From Bolinopsis microptera (lineage: Eukaryota; Ctenophora; Tentaculata; Lobata; Bolinopsidae): 64,000 bases of DNA. Location: NCBI RefSeq assembly GCF_026151205.1, contig NC_087075.1:8173303-8237302 (forward strand), written 5' to 3'. Positions 31,858-43,000 of the stretch are shown here, piece after piece; position 1 is the first letter of the stretch; every line of letters begins with the position of its first letter. The translations under genes were made by a program, and so were the position numbers. Below the pieces are notes generated by a model, which was not told where the DNA came from, searched no databases, and saw only the letters and a program-made list of their open reading frames with translations.

Positions 31858-33907
31858 AGGACCAGTTAACTGAAAAATTTGTAGTCTCCAATTTGGCTTA
31901 GATTTAAATCAGCTGTGACAAACTGGTAAAGAATCGTATCGCCGAAAGAACCAACTCTCTAGCGTACTTGTAACGCGTGTTATTGCAATAATAAGCTGTG
32001 GCCTCGTGACGTCATAAAGTCCCTCAGTGCGCGCTTGCATAGCGTAATTTACATTACAAATGTTTATCATCGTCAATAAAACACGTGTAACTCACTCGAA
32101 TTTTAGAATTATGACTATTATCCTAGTTCTCCAAAATCCTTATAGTTTTGGCTATCATCCTAACTAAAGGAATAGCTGATTTGATGTACAGTGCTCACGT
32201 CATGATTTTAAACAGTGATATAGGTTCTTGAACAGTGGCGGGTGAATGTACGGTTAGAAAGTTTCTGATATTACAGTTCTTATAAATCAAGAGGCTTGCA
32301 TATAATGAACATATGTGATAATTTTGGATTGTTTTCATTGCTTAATTACACAAGCAGGGAGACTGTACCGATTATTTTTCCCCAGTCCATGAAAATCTAA
32401 CGAATTTAGAAAGGATCTAGATAAGTAGGAGTTTGTTCAATTCCGAGAGCAATTATAGTTATAGCATAGCGAAATTTCTAACATTAATCCGCATGTGTCA
32501 GCCAGTACAGGAGACAATAAGTCTGGATACTTTACGGCCGTTCCTCTGGGACTATTAGCAGAAGTAGCTTCTATCAGAACAGTGCCGTGGGAACAGAATT
32601 CCCGCCAAAATACCCGGTCTACCAAATAGTAATACTGATGGGATCGGAGTGTACAGTGTGCGGTGTGTTTTGAATTAGACTTACGGCTTACCTAGTTGTT
32701 ATCCTAATTGCATTATCATCGGTACATAACATAAATAAACTACTGGTAAGTTTAAATACCAAGTGCAAACGTGTTCAGTCAATCGACCCTCGAACAACTA
32801 TAGAATTTCCAAGACCCTATTATTCTCTGGCCATATATTACGGCACGATCGATTGTTAGGTGGCTAAACGACCAACGTTAATCGATACAATTCTAAAACT
32901 ATGAGCTAGCACTTTAATCTAAAAATACACTTTTTATATTACTCCTGATTTTTACATTTCACGTAAAACATTGTCGCCACAGGTTGATCATGGACACTAA
33001 CAGCTTGATTTGAGATAAATGACTAATGAGTTTCTCTAAAGTTAACTCTAAAGTTGTGTAGTCCAGTCATTTATGGACATTTATGGAAATGAACCTGCAA
33101 ATATTCAAATACTCACGAAACTTTGCACAGACCTTCCCGAAGGTATGAATAAACGATTTTCGTTTGGAGACATTTTTTGACCGTGGAGAAAACCCAGGAG
33201 GGCCACGCCCATATTGACCCAATAACGTAACCGACCCCTTGCTTCTGAAGGTCGTAGAGACTTCAAAATAGGCTTGAACGAAGCCGCATATGCATGTTTA
33301 TATAGGAGTTATTGAGCAACACATGGCCTAAAATCCTTGCTTTTCGATAAATTCGCCAAAAACCATTTTGGGCGTGGTGCTGAGCCCATTTTCGATAGGA
33401 TCGTGATATAGTCTTTAGAGAGGGTGCAAAAGAACCGCAATTAGCATATTAATATATGACTTACGAACAAACATATGCCTTAAAGTGCTTACTTTTTCAT
33501 TTATTGGCGAAAAACTGATTTTCGGTTCCAGAAATCATGCAAAACTATGGATATCTAATAAATTGGGCTATGAAGGCCCTAAAGGTTTTTGAATGTGTGC
33601 AAATTGTGCAGAATGGCCATGTTTATATACAACTTATGAAGCAACATGTACCCTAAATTACTTACTTTTCGAGTTATTCGGGGAAAAACATTGTATTATG
33701 TCCATTTTCTACCTGTAAAATACAGTCTCACGAGCTCTTCTGCGCGCGCAAGGGACTTTATGACGTCATCGCCAAAATAATACAAACGCTATTTACACGC
33801 GTTAGAGAGCAGTTAGAGATTTAGGAATTTCGACACGTTGCTTAGTTTGCTATTTGTCACAATCTGTCAAAATATGAGGACAACTTTTTTTTCAGTTAAC
33901 TGGTCCT
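31858..33907. mobile_element. 2.05-kb TTAA-flanked DNA transposon (non-autonomous)
   Basis: The ends are AGGACCAGTTAACTGAAAAA and its inverted copy. TTAA lies on each side (31854-31857 and 33908-33911), the target used by piggyBac-type elements. Diverged similarity between the arms continues for about 180 bp and includes TGACGTCATAAAGTCCC in each arm. Inside, three diverged repeats of about 170 bp (around 33290, 33450 and 33620) share phrases such as GCTTACTTTT and TTCGCCAAAAA. No transposase is recognised. The piggyBac assignment rests only on the TTAA site. Confidence 0.7.
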
Positions 33908-33937
33908 TTAAAATATAATGTTACCTCACCATCATAC

Positions 33938-34939
33938 GGCAACTTGGTCGTTTAGCTCCGGACAGTCTATGCAACGTCTATGCAACGTCCATGCAACAAC
34001 AAAAGAACCGTCTATGCAACGTCTATGCAACGTCCCTGCACAATGAACACTCTATGCACACTCCCTGCACGGTCAGTCTATGCAACATCTACGCAACGTC
34101 TATGCAACGTCTCTGCAACGTCCCTGCACAGTACCATATGAACACCGGCTACTAGCCGGCTACTAGCCGGCTACTAGCCGGCTAGTAGCCACTTTTGTAA
34201 TAACAGTTCCTCAACTTCACATTACCAACCGGCTACTAACCGGCACTTGAAAAGTGGTCACTAGCCGGCTACTAACCGGCTACTAGCCGGCTAGTGACCA
34301 CCAAGTGGCTACTAACCGGCTACTAACCGGTCACTAGCCGGCTATTAGCCGAGCTCTAAAGCAGACCTACTAGTAGCCGGTTCCAAACCGGCTACTAGCC
34401 GGCACTTAGAAAGCGGTCACTAGCCGGCTACTAACCGGTTAGTAGCCGGTTAGTAGCCACTTGGTGGTTACTAGCCGGTTAGTAGCCGGTTAGTAGCCGG
34501 CTAGTAGCCGGTTTAGAACCGGCTACTAGTAGGTCTGCTTTAGAGCTCGGCTAATAGCCGGCTAGTGACCGCTTAGTAGCCGGTTAGTAGCCACTTGGTG
34601 GTCACTAGCCGGCTAGTAGCCGGTTAGTAGCCGGCTAGTGACCACTTTTCAAGTGCCGGTTAGTAGCCGGTTGTTAATGTGAAGTTGAGGAGCTGTTATT
34701 ACAAAAGTGGCTACTAGCCGGCTAGTAGCCGGCTAGTAGCCGGTGTTCATATGGTACTGTGCAGGGACGTTGCATAGACGTTGCATAGACGTTGCATAGA
34801 CTGACCGTGCAGGGAGTGTGCATAGAGTGTTCATTGTGCAGGGACGTTGCATAGACGTTGCATAGACGGTTCTTTTGTTGTTGCACGGACGTTGCATAGA
34901 CGTTGCATAGACTGTCCGGAGCTAAACGACCAACTTCCC
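33938..34939. mobile_element. 1-kb foldback element (MULE-type 9-bp target duplication)
   Basis: The whole kilobase folds on itself. The outer arms are tandem units of TCTATGCAACG (left) and CGTTGCATAGA (right). The inner part is tandem CCGGCTACTAGCCGG-type units in both orientations. The ends share TTGGTCGTTTAGCTCCGGA in inverted form. CCATCATAC is duplicated exactly on both sides (33929-33937 and 34940-34948). A 9-bp duplication is typical of Mutator-like transposases and of classical foldback elements. There is no coding sequence; the minus-strand frame at 34722-34946 is repeat-derived. Confidence 0.85.
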
Positions 34940-34948
34940 CCATCATAC

Positions 34949-35729
34949 CTATGACGATAAATTAGTTATTTTGCCGACAAGGAGCAATTAATAGAGTTAT
35001 AATTTGTTTTGTGACAAAATTGACATATTTTTACCATGTTGAGATGGTACATATAATTGTGCCAATGTTAACAAATTACTGCCACATAATAATTAATGTG
35101 ACCAGTGAGCGGTGCGTGGTTGAAATAGTGTTGTTTGATCCATAGTGCTTAAGCTGGTAGTGGTATATCAATATTTGCCCAATTTTACACATGTTGAGAT
35201 CAGAAATAACTATAAAATCGATTTGGAGAGAATTTTGATAGAGACCCCCCGGCCCCCTTAATGTACTTCAAGTTTTACAACTGTGACAGAAAGTTACAAT
35301 TGTCAGTATTTTATAGAAGTAAAGAAAATCTGGTAGATCTTGCTCTCCTCTTTTAGAAAACGTCACAAAATCAATCCATAATCGAACCCCACACCGAAAC
35401 AAGGTTCCGGTAAAGCAGCAGTCACAGTTTAAATTTATTGGTGATCTCCATCGTACCTAGAATGGGATGTGTAACTTGAATTTAAACGATCCACAGTTTT
35501 TACTTGCCAGAGCTTAGAGTTGATATCATATTTGATGATGAATCAATAATTTCGAATTATGTTGTACGTTTAGTTACATCTGATTGAAAGAGAAACAGAA
35601 AAACGAGGCGAATTGAATAATAATCTAGATATTTTGAAAAAATTTAAATTCCCGCAATCAGGAAGCTTTTCTCTCCGCAGGTGACGGTGAGTAGCTATAG
35701 GAGTCACTATGATGCAGTAACTGATGTGA
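34949..35729. other. Non-coding interval
   Basis: No gene is recognised apart from a solo end of the TTAA-type palindromic MITE at about 35200-35257 (GACCCCCCGGCCCCC followed by TTAA at 35258-35261). A TTTATT at 35434-35439 (AATAAA on the minus strand) could serve the upstream minus-strand gene but is 290 bp away. Confidence 0.5.
35200..35257. repeat. Solo end of the palindromic TTAA MITE
   Basis: This matches the right terminus of 37414-38133 (AACTATAAAATCGATTT, GAGAATTTTGAT, CCCCGGCCCCC) and likewise abuts TTAA. It is a truncated copy. Confidence 0.6.
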
Positions 35730-36080
35730 TTAGGGCATATTAATACAAAAGTCAGCCTCCTTTATCAAACTAATTATACAAGCCCTCTTAGAAACTCCTT
35801 TCGCTCTATTTCTTTTCTTGCATTGACCCTCATATATCTCATCGAGGCACCATTTCAAGTCTCCGCACCAACCTTTTCTCTTGCATTTTCTGAAATTATC
35901 CTCGCACTTCTGTTTCTCGCATTTTGCTGCTGCGACATTCAAAGTTTCAATCAATTTTTCATCAGCGCTTGGATCCTCATCTAAAGTACCCCAACCAGAA
36001 TCGTCGTCTTCTTCGAATTCAGACTGCACCAGGAAGACGAGAGAGGAGACAAGGAGGATTAGTGTCAGAGTGCGCTTCAT
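35730..36080 (-). CDS. Small secreted eight-cysteine protein
   Basis: The ATG at 36080 starts a 116-residue protein, and the first in-frame stop is TAA at 35730-35732. The N-terminus, MKRTLTLILLVSSLVFLVQS, is a clear signal peptide. It is followed by an acidic stretch (EFEEDDDSGWGTLDED) that could be a propeptide. The mature part has eight cysteines (KC-EKQKC-x5-KC-x4-WC-x4-WC-x7-QC-x11-AC-x9-FC), enough for four disulfide bonds, and is basic. I do not recognise the family and assign no activity. Being intronless it could be questioned, but the signal peptide and regular cysteine spacing argue for a real gene. Confidence 0.6.
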   Translation of the reverse strand: MKRTLTLILLVSSLVFLVQSEFEEDDDSGWGTLDEDPSADEKLIETLNVAAAKCEKQKCEDNFRKCKRKGWCGDLKWCLDEIYEGQCKKRNRAKGVSKRACIISLIKEADFCINMP

Positions 36081-37082
36081 CGCCAAGTTGTAGAGAAGTG
36101 TAGACTGTAGAGTGCTGAGTTGAGGAAGAGTGAGGGCGTAGAGTCCAGTATCCAGGAGGAGTAGCAGAAAAGTGAGTGGAGTGTCTAGGTTGGGTGGGAA
36201 TACACCTCAGGTCGCGAACTAAACAGTAAACAGACACTTCCCTGGGAGGTGTAAACAACTCTCTGGGAGTTGTAAACAATAAAAAGTAGTTCAGGTAACT
36301 CTAGGATAGCTGTCTTATTTTATTTCTTGTTAAACTACTACAAGTTTATGCACTAACCTCGGTGTTTTATTTTTGCTCCGATGGGAATGATCAATGTTTA
36401 TGGGTTAAACGTTAGCCACGGACGGGTAGCTAAGTTGAGTAAACAATAGTTACCAGGGTGCTGCGTTGGTCACGTGTTAAAAGGTTTGACAATAAGCATG
36501 GCTTTATGTTACCATAGTAACAGTGTTATCAACAGGTAGCAATACACTAAAACATGGACCATGTCTTTAAATTCCCCACCACAAGTCTAGCTTAAAACTA
36601 ACAATAGTAAGATAATATAATACAAGTTATAAAATAATATAGATATTATTTGATATGATGGATCTGACCTGTACATTTGTCCCATTACAGCGCTTTTAAC
36701 GACTGGGGGGAGAAGTGTAGAATCTGTGTTCAGTACTGATACCTGTATTGTTTCTATATACTATGGTTATTGTTACTATTATATATGGTTGAAACTCTAT
36801 CATGAAAAAGCAATCTTAATTTCATATTTTCATGATACATAATTTTAATAAATTAGTATTTACTAGATATCTTTATAACTATAAGAATAAGATGAACATA
36901 TCCTTATGTACTTGTTACATCCACACTACACTATCATATTTATCATTGAAAATTGGTGAGTTAAATGATAAGTTGTGACGACATGACACATGTAAAAACT
37001 CAAGGAGTGCAAGAAAGTCTACACAGTTAGTTAACCTAACCATAGTTATGCAGTTTAACCATGCCAATAAAATAACACAGCA
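36081..37082. other. Interval between the small secreted gene and the thrombospondin-like gene
   Basis: No definite exon is seen. GTTACCATAGTAAC, close to an RFX X-box, lies near 36508. Further 3' exons of the large minus-strand gene could lie here, but none shows recognisable domain sequence. Confidence 0.4.
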
Positions 37083-40000
37083 TCAAATTAATAACCCAAA
37101 TACCTGAATATTCTCCAACACATCTACAATCTCATCCCTGTCAAAGTTGAGATGAGCCCCGATCAGTCTCATCTTATCCTCTCTGGCAAGTGAGGGTTTG
37201 AACAGCAGTGTGTACAAGTAGTCCTCCTCGTGTAGCAGTCTGTGTATGATGCGTATTTCGTCTATCTGTCCTGTAGAGTTTATATCGTCACCATGGTGAT
37301 ACCAAGTCGTAACCATGGCGATACAAAGTACGAGATACATGGTCAGTTGACGACATGGTGATAACATGACGACGACATGGCGTTTTTATTTTTGCCCCGA
37401 AAACAGTTGTTAAGGGGGCCGGGGGGTCTTCATCAAAATTCTCACAAAATTGACTTTATAGTTGTTTCTGGTAGAAGGGAGTGATATCTACCAGCTGCTT
37501 TTGGTCCCATGGAAAAATATTGTTCCTAGCCGAAATTATCGCCGGTCCAAGGTCAGCGCTTATGTGTAATTGTATTGCGCGAGCGATTTTCAATCGCAAC
37601 TTCTGAAAATCGAGTCTAAAAATCTATCTTCTCCTACATTTTTTGAGCAATCACCCTGAAACTTTCAGGATATATTCTAGGGACCATTTAAAAGAGATCG
37701 TTCAAGCCAAAATTTTGAGATAGGCCTTTAAACAAATTCAATTTTGAAAATCTTGAACCTCGTTTTTTTACGATTTTTTGAGGTCCAAGATTTTCAAAAT
37801 TGAATGAAAATTGTTTAAAGGCCTATCTTAAAATTTTGGCTTTAACGATCTCTTCTAAATGGTCCCTAGAAAATATCCTAAAAGTCTCAGGGTGATTGCT
37901 CAAAAAATGTAGGAGATGATAGATTTCTAGACTCGATTTTCAGAATTTGCGATTGAAAATCGCTTGCGCAATACAATTAGACATAAGCGCTGACCTTAGA
38001 CCGGCGATAATTTCGGCTAGGAACAATATTTTTCCATGGGACCAAAAGCAGCTGGTAGATATCACTCCCTTCTACTAGAAACAACTATAAAGTCAATTTC
38101 GAGAGAATTTTGATGAAGACCTCCCCGGCCCCCTTAACTGAAATAGAAATAAAACAAAACACCCTGGGTTTTTATCACAAAACATTTCTGAACATGTCTC
38201 CCGCTGTGGTCAAAAGCTTGACTAACCACTACAAAATATTTGTGTTTGAGTATTAATTACCCTTGAAGTACTGGTCCCCATCAGACCCCACAACTAACTC
38301 CTCACTGACCGGGCCCACATTAACAAACTCCTCACTCTCGACGTACTGTTTAGTTTCACCCATGTTGTGGTAGAGTCTGATGTTCTTATACTGCATATCG
38401 TACCTGTGATCATATAGTGGAGGTTATACCGTTAGCGAGGTGGAGGTTGCTATGGTTACTGTCGCAGTCAGGTACCACGGTTACTGATTGGTACTGCACG
38501 GTTACTGATTGGGACATAAGAATGAATTTGTGGTATCACGGTTACTGAACGGTACCTAATAACGAAGTAAAGCCAAGTGTCGAGAGTGACTTCTTCCTCA
38601 GATTCTACAGTAAACTCTGCGTACTCCCCAACCAGCTTAAGCTCTGAGAATAGGATTTATTTATCTACTTTATATACGAATATATTGTAAATTGTTACGG
38701 CTGAAAGTGAGAATCCAAAAATTTTCATCGTCAATCTCAGCTTTCGAAAATTTCACAGATAATAAAAAGTTCAACAATTACGACTTAATGTGCACATTAT
38801 TTTACCAGAAGTTATGGAAACGCAAAGAGTCTGTAGGTTTGTCTGTTTGTTTTTACAAATAATAGGATAGCTTGTTCCGTTTTCTGGAGGTTGTGCGATC
38901 TTGAACCAAGCACTACAGGGGAGATTGGTCAAGATAGGGCCATTCCAAAGGCCAGGGTAGTAATTCAAATTCCTTATATTCTTAATATCATTATCATCAA
39001 TCTGATACGAAACACGAGCATTATAATTGTTACTAAATGACTAGAATTACACAAGTGAAGATAAAAAGTGGATATTCTCCTAGCATATCTAATAACAAAA
39101 CATACAATAATAAAAACCTGATCTGGAAGCTCCTACTGATGCCCAATCCAGACAACTCCCCTAATTTTATCACGTGACTATTCCCGTTCAGATTAGCAGC
39201 GTAGTTCTGCGGAGTAAGACACCGGGCGGCTGTATTAGCGAAGGTAACGTTCCACTGACCAAACGAGTAGAGACCTGCCGTTGTGAGGTCAGTGTTATTA
39301 CTGTTGAATTGGAGGTTCGTAGTGAGATATCTTTTAAGGTCCATTAAAAAGATATTTGATATTTTCGTCGCTTTTGAGTTTTGACCCTTTCATAGAATGT
39401 TGTATGTTGGAACATGCTAAACTATTTCTTTTTACTCTTACAATTTTGTAAATCAGATTTAATAAACTTACCGATCCTGCCTCCTCGTATCCTCTTATCG
39501 TATAGGTCGCCAGTATCTACAACTGAAGTGACTGTGTCTACACTGTCTACTTGTTGTACTGTGTGTATAGAGAGGTGTATTCTACCAGTTGAGGGGTGGT
39601 GGTGTAGTCTCCATCTGGGTGGTAACCATGGTAACGGGGTGGTTATCATAGTAATAGGCTGGTTACCATATATGGTAAAGGGATGGTTATCATAGTAACT
39701 TATAACTACAAAGCTACATGGCTAGAACTAGAAGTACCCGACCTACCCCCAATAGTTAATCATATTCATTATTTCTTACTGAATTAGTTATACTACTGAT
39801 ATCGACACAAGATGCTACCAAAGCCTCTCTCACGCTACTAAAATTTGGATTTTTTTAAACGGGTCGTCAGCATTTAAACGTGGAGTGCCTTACCAGCATT
39901 TCTAAACGCTTTTTGATTCGAAAATCAAAGTGATTCGAAGCTTCTGAGTTCAGTTGGCCTTGCATATGTGAACCATGTGTGAACCACTCTGGCAGTGCTA

Positions 40001-43000
40001 AAAAGAATAACACGTGATACCGAGAGAGGGCTCACCGTAGCAGAGGGAGTGGTTTTGTTGAGTAAATGATATAAAATGAGCAAGGTTACTACTTATCCCG
40101 CGCGGAGTTCAGGTGGTCTTAGTATTGAAGTTTCCTCGCATAGCAGAAGAAAACTTACTTACTTTCATTGCTTGTGCGGCAATATTGGTTATTTTAACTC
40201 GTAATTTTTCTCTTTTCGCGCTTTAAAAATATTTCACTACTTCAGAGTACTTGAAAGAAAACTCAAGAATACATCGATTTAAGGAGTTTGTAAAATATAA
40301 AAAACATAAATAACTATCGGCTATTATCCAGAGTTCGGCATAAAACTACAGTCACCGCGATAACTGACAATGGTAGTTGGTACCCTACTTACTGCCTACT
40401 AGGCTATGGTTACCATGGTATCCCCTCCAGAACCAGCTAATTGTCACCATGGTCACTATTATTTCCAGATGATACTAAAAAGTTGTGATTATTCCTGACC
40501 CGTAAAGGTTGACCAGTTTGCAATACACCCTATTGACTCTGCGAGTGTGCAGGTACTTTTACTTGTTTATTTGTGCCAACACGAAGAGGTACAGGGGGTA
40601 CAGTTACCTCTCCGTGCTCAATGTTATGGGTTCAACTGGAGCACAGTATAAACATATCCATCACTGATATGAACAAACCCTCAGGGATAATATGTTTTAA
40701 TGGAGGCCAAATTGTGTATCTTATCAGCTCTGTTTGTTTTGTCTGTGCGAACAGCCTCAGTTTTAAAAGACACTAATCATCAGTGGATTGTTTACACATT
40801 GGAATCAGTCACTCCTCTAGGAGCAAAGAGTAGTGTTACAGCTCAACCTTTACAGGTTAAAATATTGTTAACATCAGCACTTCAGCAGACAGCTTGTATC
40901 AACTATAACAACTCATGAGGAGGGACCCTGCCAAGATATCTTGAATCTTATAAGCAGGGTAGTGGGCACCCTTCAGAACACATACTTTATAGTGAACTGT
41001 AGTCAATAGTACCAAACTAAGCAAGCTGTAGCGCGTTACTAGTAAAACTAGCAGTCCTTCTGTTCCTCATAATCCCCTTTCTCACACTTTGTCTCTTTCT
41101 CTTACCCTCTAGTTCCATGGCCAATTTGTCACTGTATTAAGGCCACAGATATATTTGATTTTTGGATCTCTTTAGCAGTTCGGATCTAAATGTTTCAAAT
41201 GGTTTTGTTTCTTACAAAACAAGTTTACTGATTGACATATCCTCTATAATTTTGAGTTTACGAATTTATAAAATGCAAACTTTAAAGAAATCGTGTCTCA
41301 ATTCTCTTTTCTTCTTTTTCAGTTAGACTTAGCTACTAGAACTTACAAAAGGTTTTCAAGTATTTAGAAATTTTTGGTTAATGTAACGATAATGATATAA
41401 CTGGCTCCAAAGCGAGAAATGAGGTAACCAGAGTGCTGGATACAAAATTTAAAATGGTTACCTCATAATCTAGAGTTAGTGAGCAAACGTGAAACATCGA
41501 TACATAGCAAACTTTAAATTTAAATGTGACGGGGAACATAAGTCCAATATTATAGAGGTGTAATGGATAAAAACCTAGGAGAAGTAATGTTTTAGCAAGT
41601 ACAAAAATTCGAATTTAGAAGGCATAATAACTTTTAAGCATGGGATTTTATGAAATTTTTGCCTTTAATAATTTTATTTTACAAAGATAACTGCGAAACA
41701 AACACAAAACAGTAAAACACAGTAAACTATTGTTTAGTTGTAATGGCGACTCAAATATTTTGCGATATTAGCGATTATCAAAAAATGCGTTTAAAATGAG
41801 AATTGGTTTACCTCTTATAAAAAAAAGGTAAAATAGTCTACAGAACAATAGTTTGATGTTGTGGCAAAACCACTAAGAAAAAACAGCAAACTTATATTAA
41901 ACATATAAGTTATTATTTGCATTTATTTGAAGTACGCCCCCGCCCAAATTTAATCCTCAAAACAATATACTGATTTGTTTGGCTCATCCTAAAATTTATG
42001 TAAATCAGTTTTGCGGGAACTCAGTTTACGCTAAGTAAACAGGGACAGTTACTGTTGACATATAATACCTAGAGTGGTGCGGTTGCCATATCCTCATCTA
42101 TAGAAATAGTCTGATAAGATGTATAATAAGATCCTACGCTACAAGTAAAACTAGCAGCCTTCAGACACTTCATCTTTTTAAATTGTCTACTTTACTAGTA
42201 AAGTCTCGGAAGAATTGCCCTGAAGCTACTAGAACAAAAAGTTTCAAAAGACCGATATTATTAGAATTCCGAACATCTTAGTTTAAGAACCACTGTCTCT
42301 CAGAGTTAAATGATTAATAACGTGTCCTAGGAGCGAAAAGACCAGCCAACAGAGAGTGCCGATCATGCACAACGATGTTGTGGTGTTGATGGATGGGTCT
42401 TCCTGCTAGGCTCTTGTGACAGAACGAATGAGACCGAAGTAGCGGGATGAAGAAATGATACTGCCGGAAGTTGGAACATTTTTAGTTATAATTTACAGGT
42501 AAGTCGCCTTGAAAGGGAGTTAATACGTGGTCAGCTATGATATGAAACCCGTTATTTATTCCTGGATGAATGAATGTATCATTATATTATCGAGCCAAGA
42601 GATCCTAAAAAATGAACTTATAAATTAATAATCACTTTAATGGAAGGAGCTTAAAATTTGTCCCCATATCTAAGATACTATTTTATTTTAAAATAAAATC
42701 ATCGCAGATACAGATAAATTATCAATAAACTCAGGGTATAACATTATCCTAACAGAATCACAAATTAATGTTTAGTTGTAACTACTTAGGCGACTAAACT
42801 TAAAAGCAAATAAAGAACAAAGGAAAAAATATTTAAGACTGGCGTAATTGATCCACGTCCGAGAGAAATATGCGTTACAAGCCATACTCCTGTTTTGCTA
42901 TTACCGCTTGTACACAATTGCAAGTAAAACTAATGGAATACGTACAGGGAATCATTAGTTTTTAATGAAGATTAATGTTCAATATTGTAAAAAATGCAAA

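Noticed and set aside
34722-34946. 74-residue frame (CNVYATS repeats) in the foldback element
   Set aside because: It is entirely made of the tandem GTTGCATAGAC unit.
38806-38968. Longer version of the LamG exon starting NYYPGLWNGP
   Set aside because: The acceptor at 38913 (CCCCTGTAG) keeps phase with the previous exon and yields SFQISAWFK, the expected LamG wording. The upstream part is intronic.
39275-39344. Upstream extension MDLKRYLTTN of the exon ending at 39118
   Set aside because: The acceptor at 39275 gives GGRIGLYSF in phase, matching thrombospondin C-terminal domains. The extension does not.
42340-42460. Reading through the TAG as selenocysteine or programmed recoding
   Set aside because: The codon is TAG, no supporting RNA structure was seen, and the receptor also lacks helices 5-7. 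Decay or exon misassignment is simpler.
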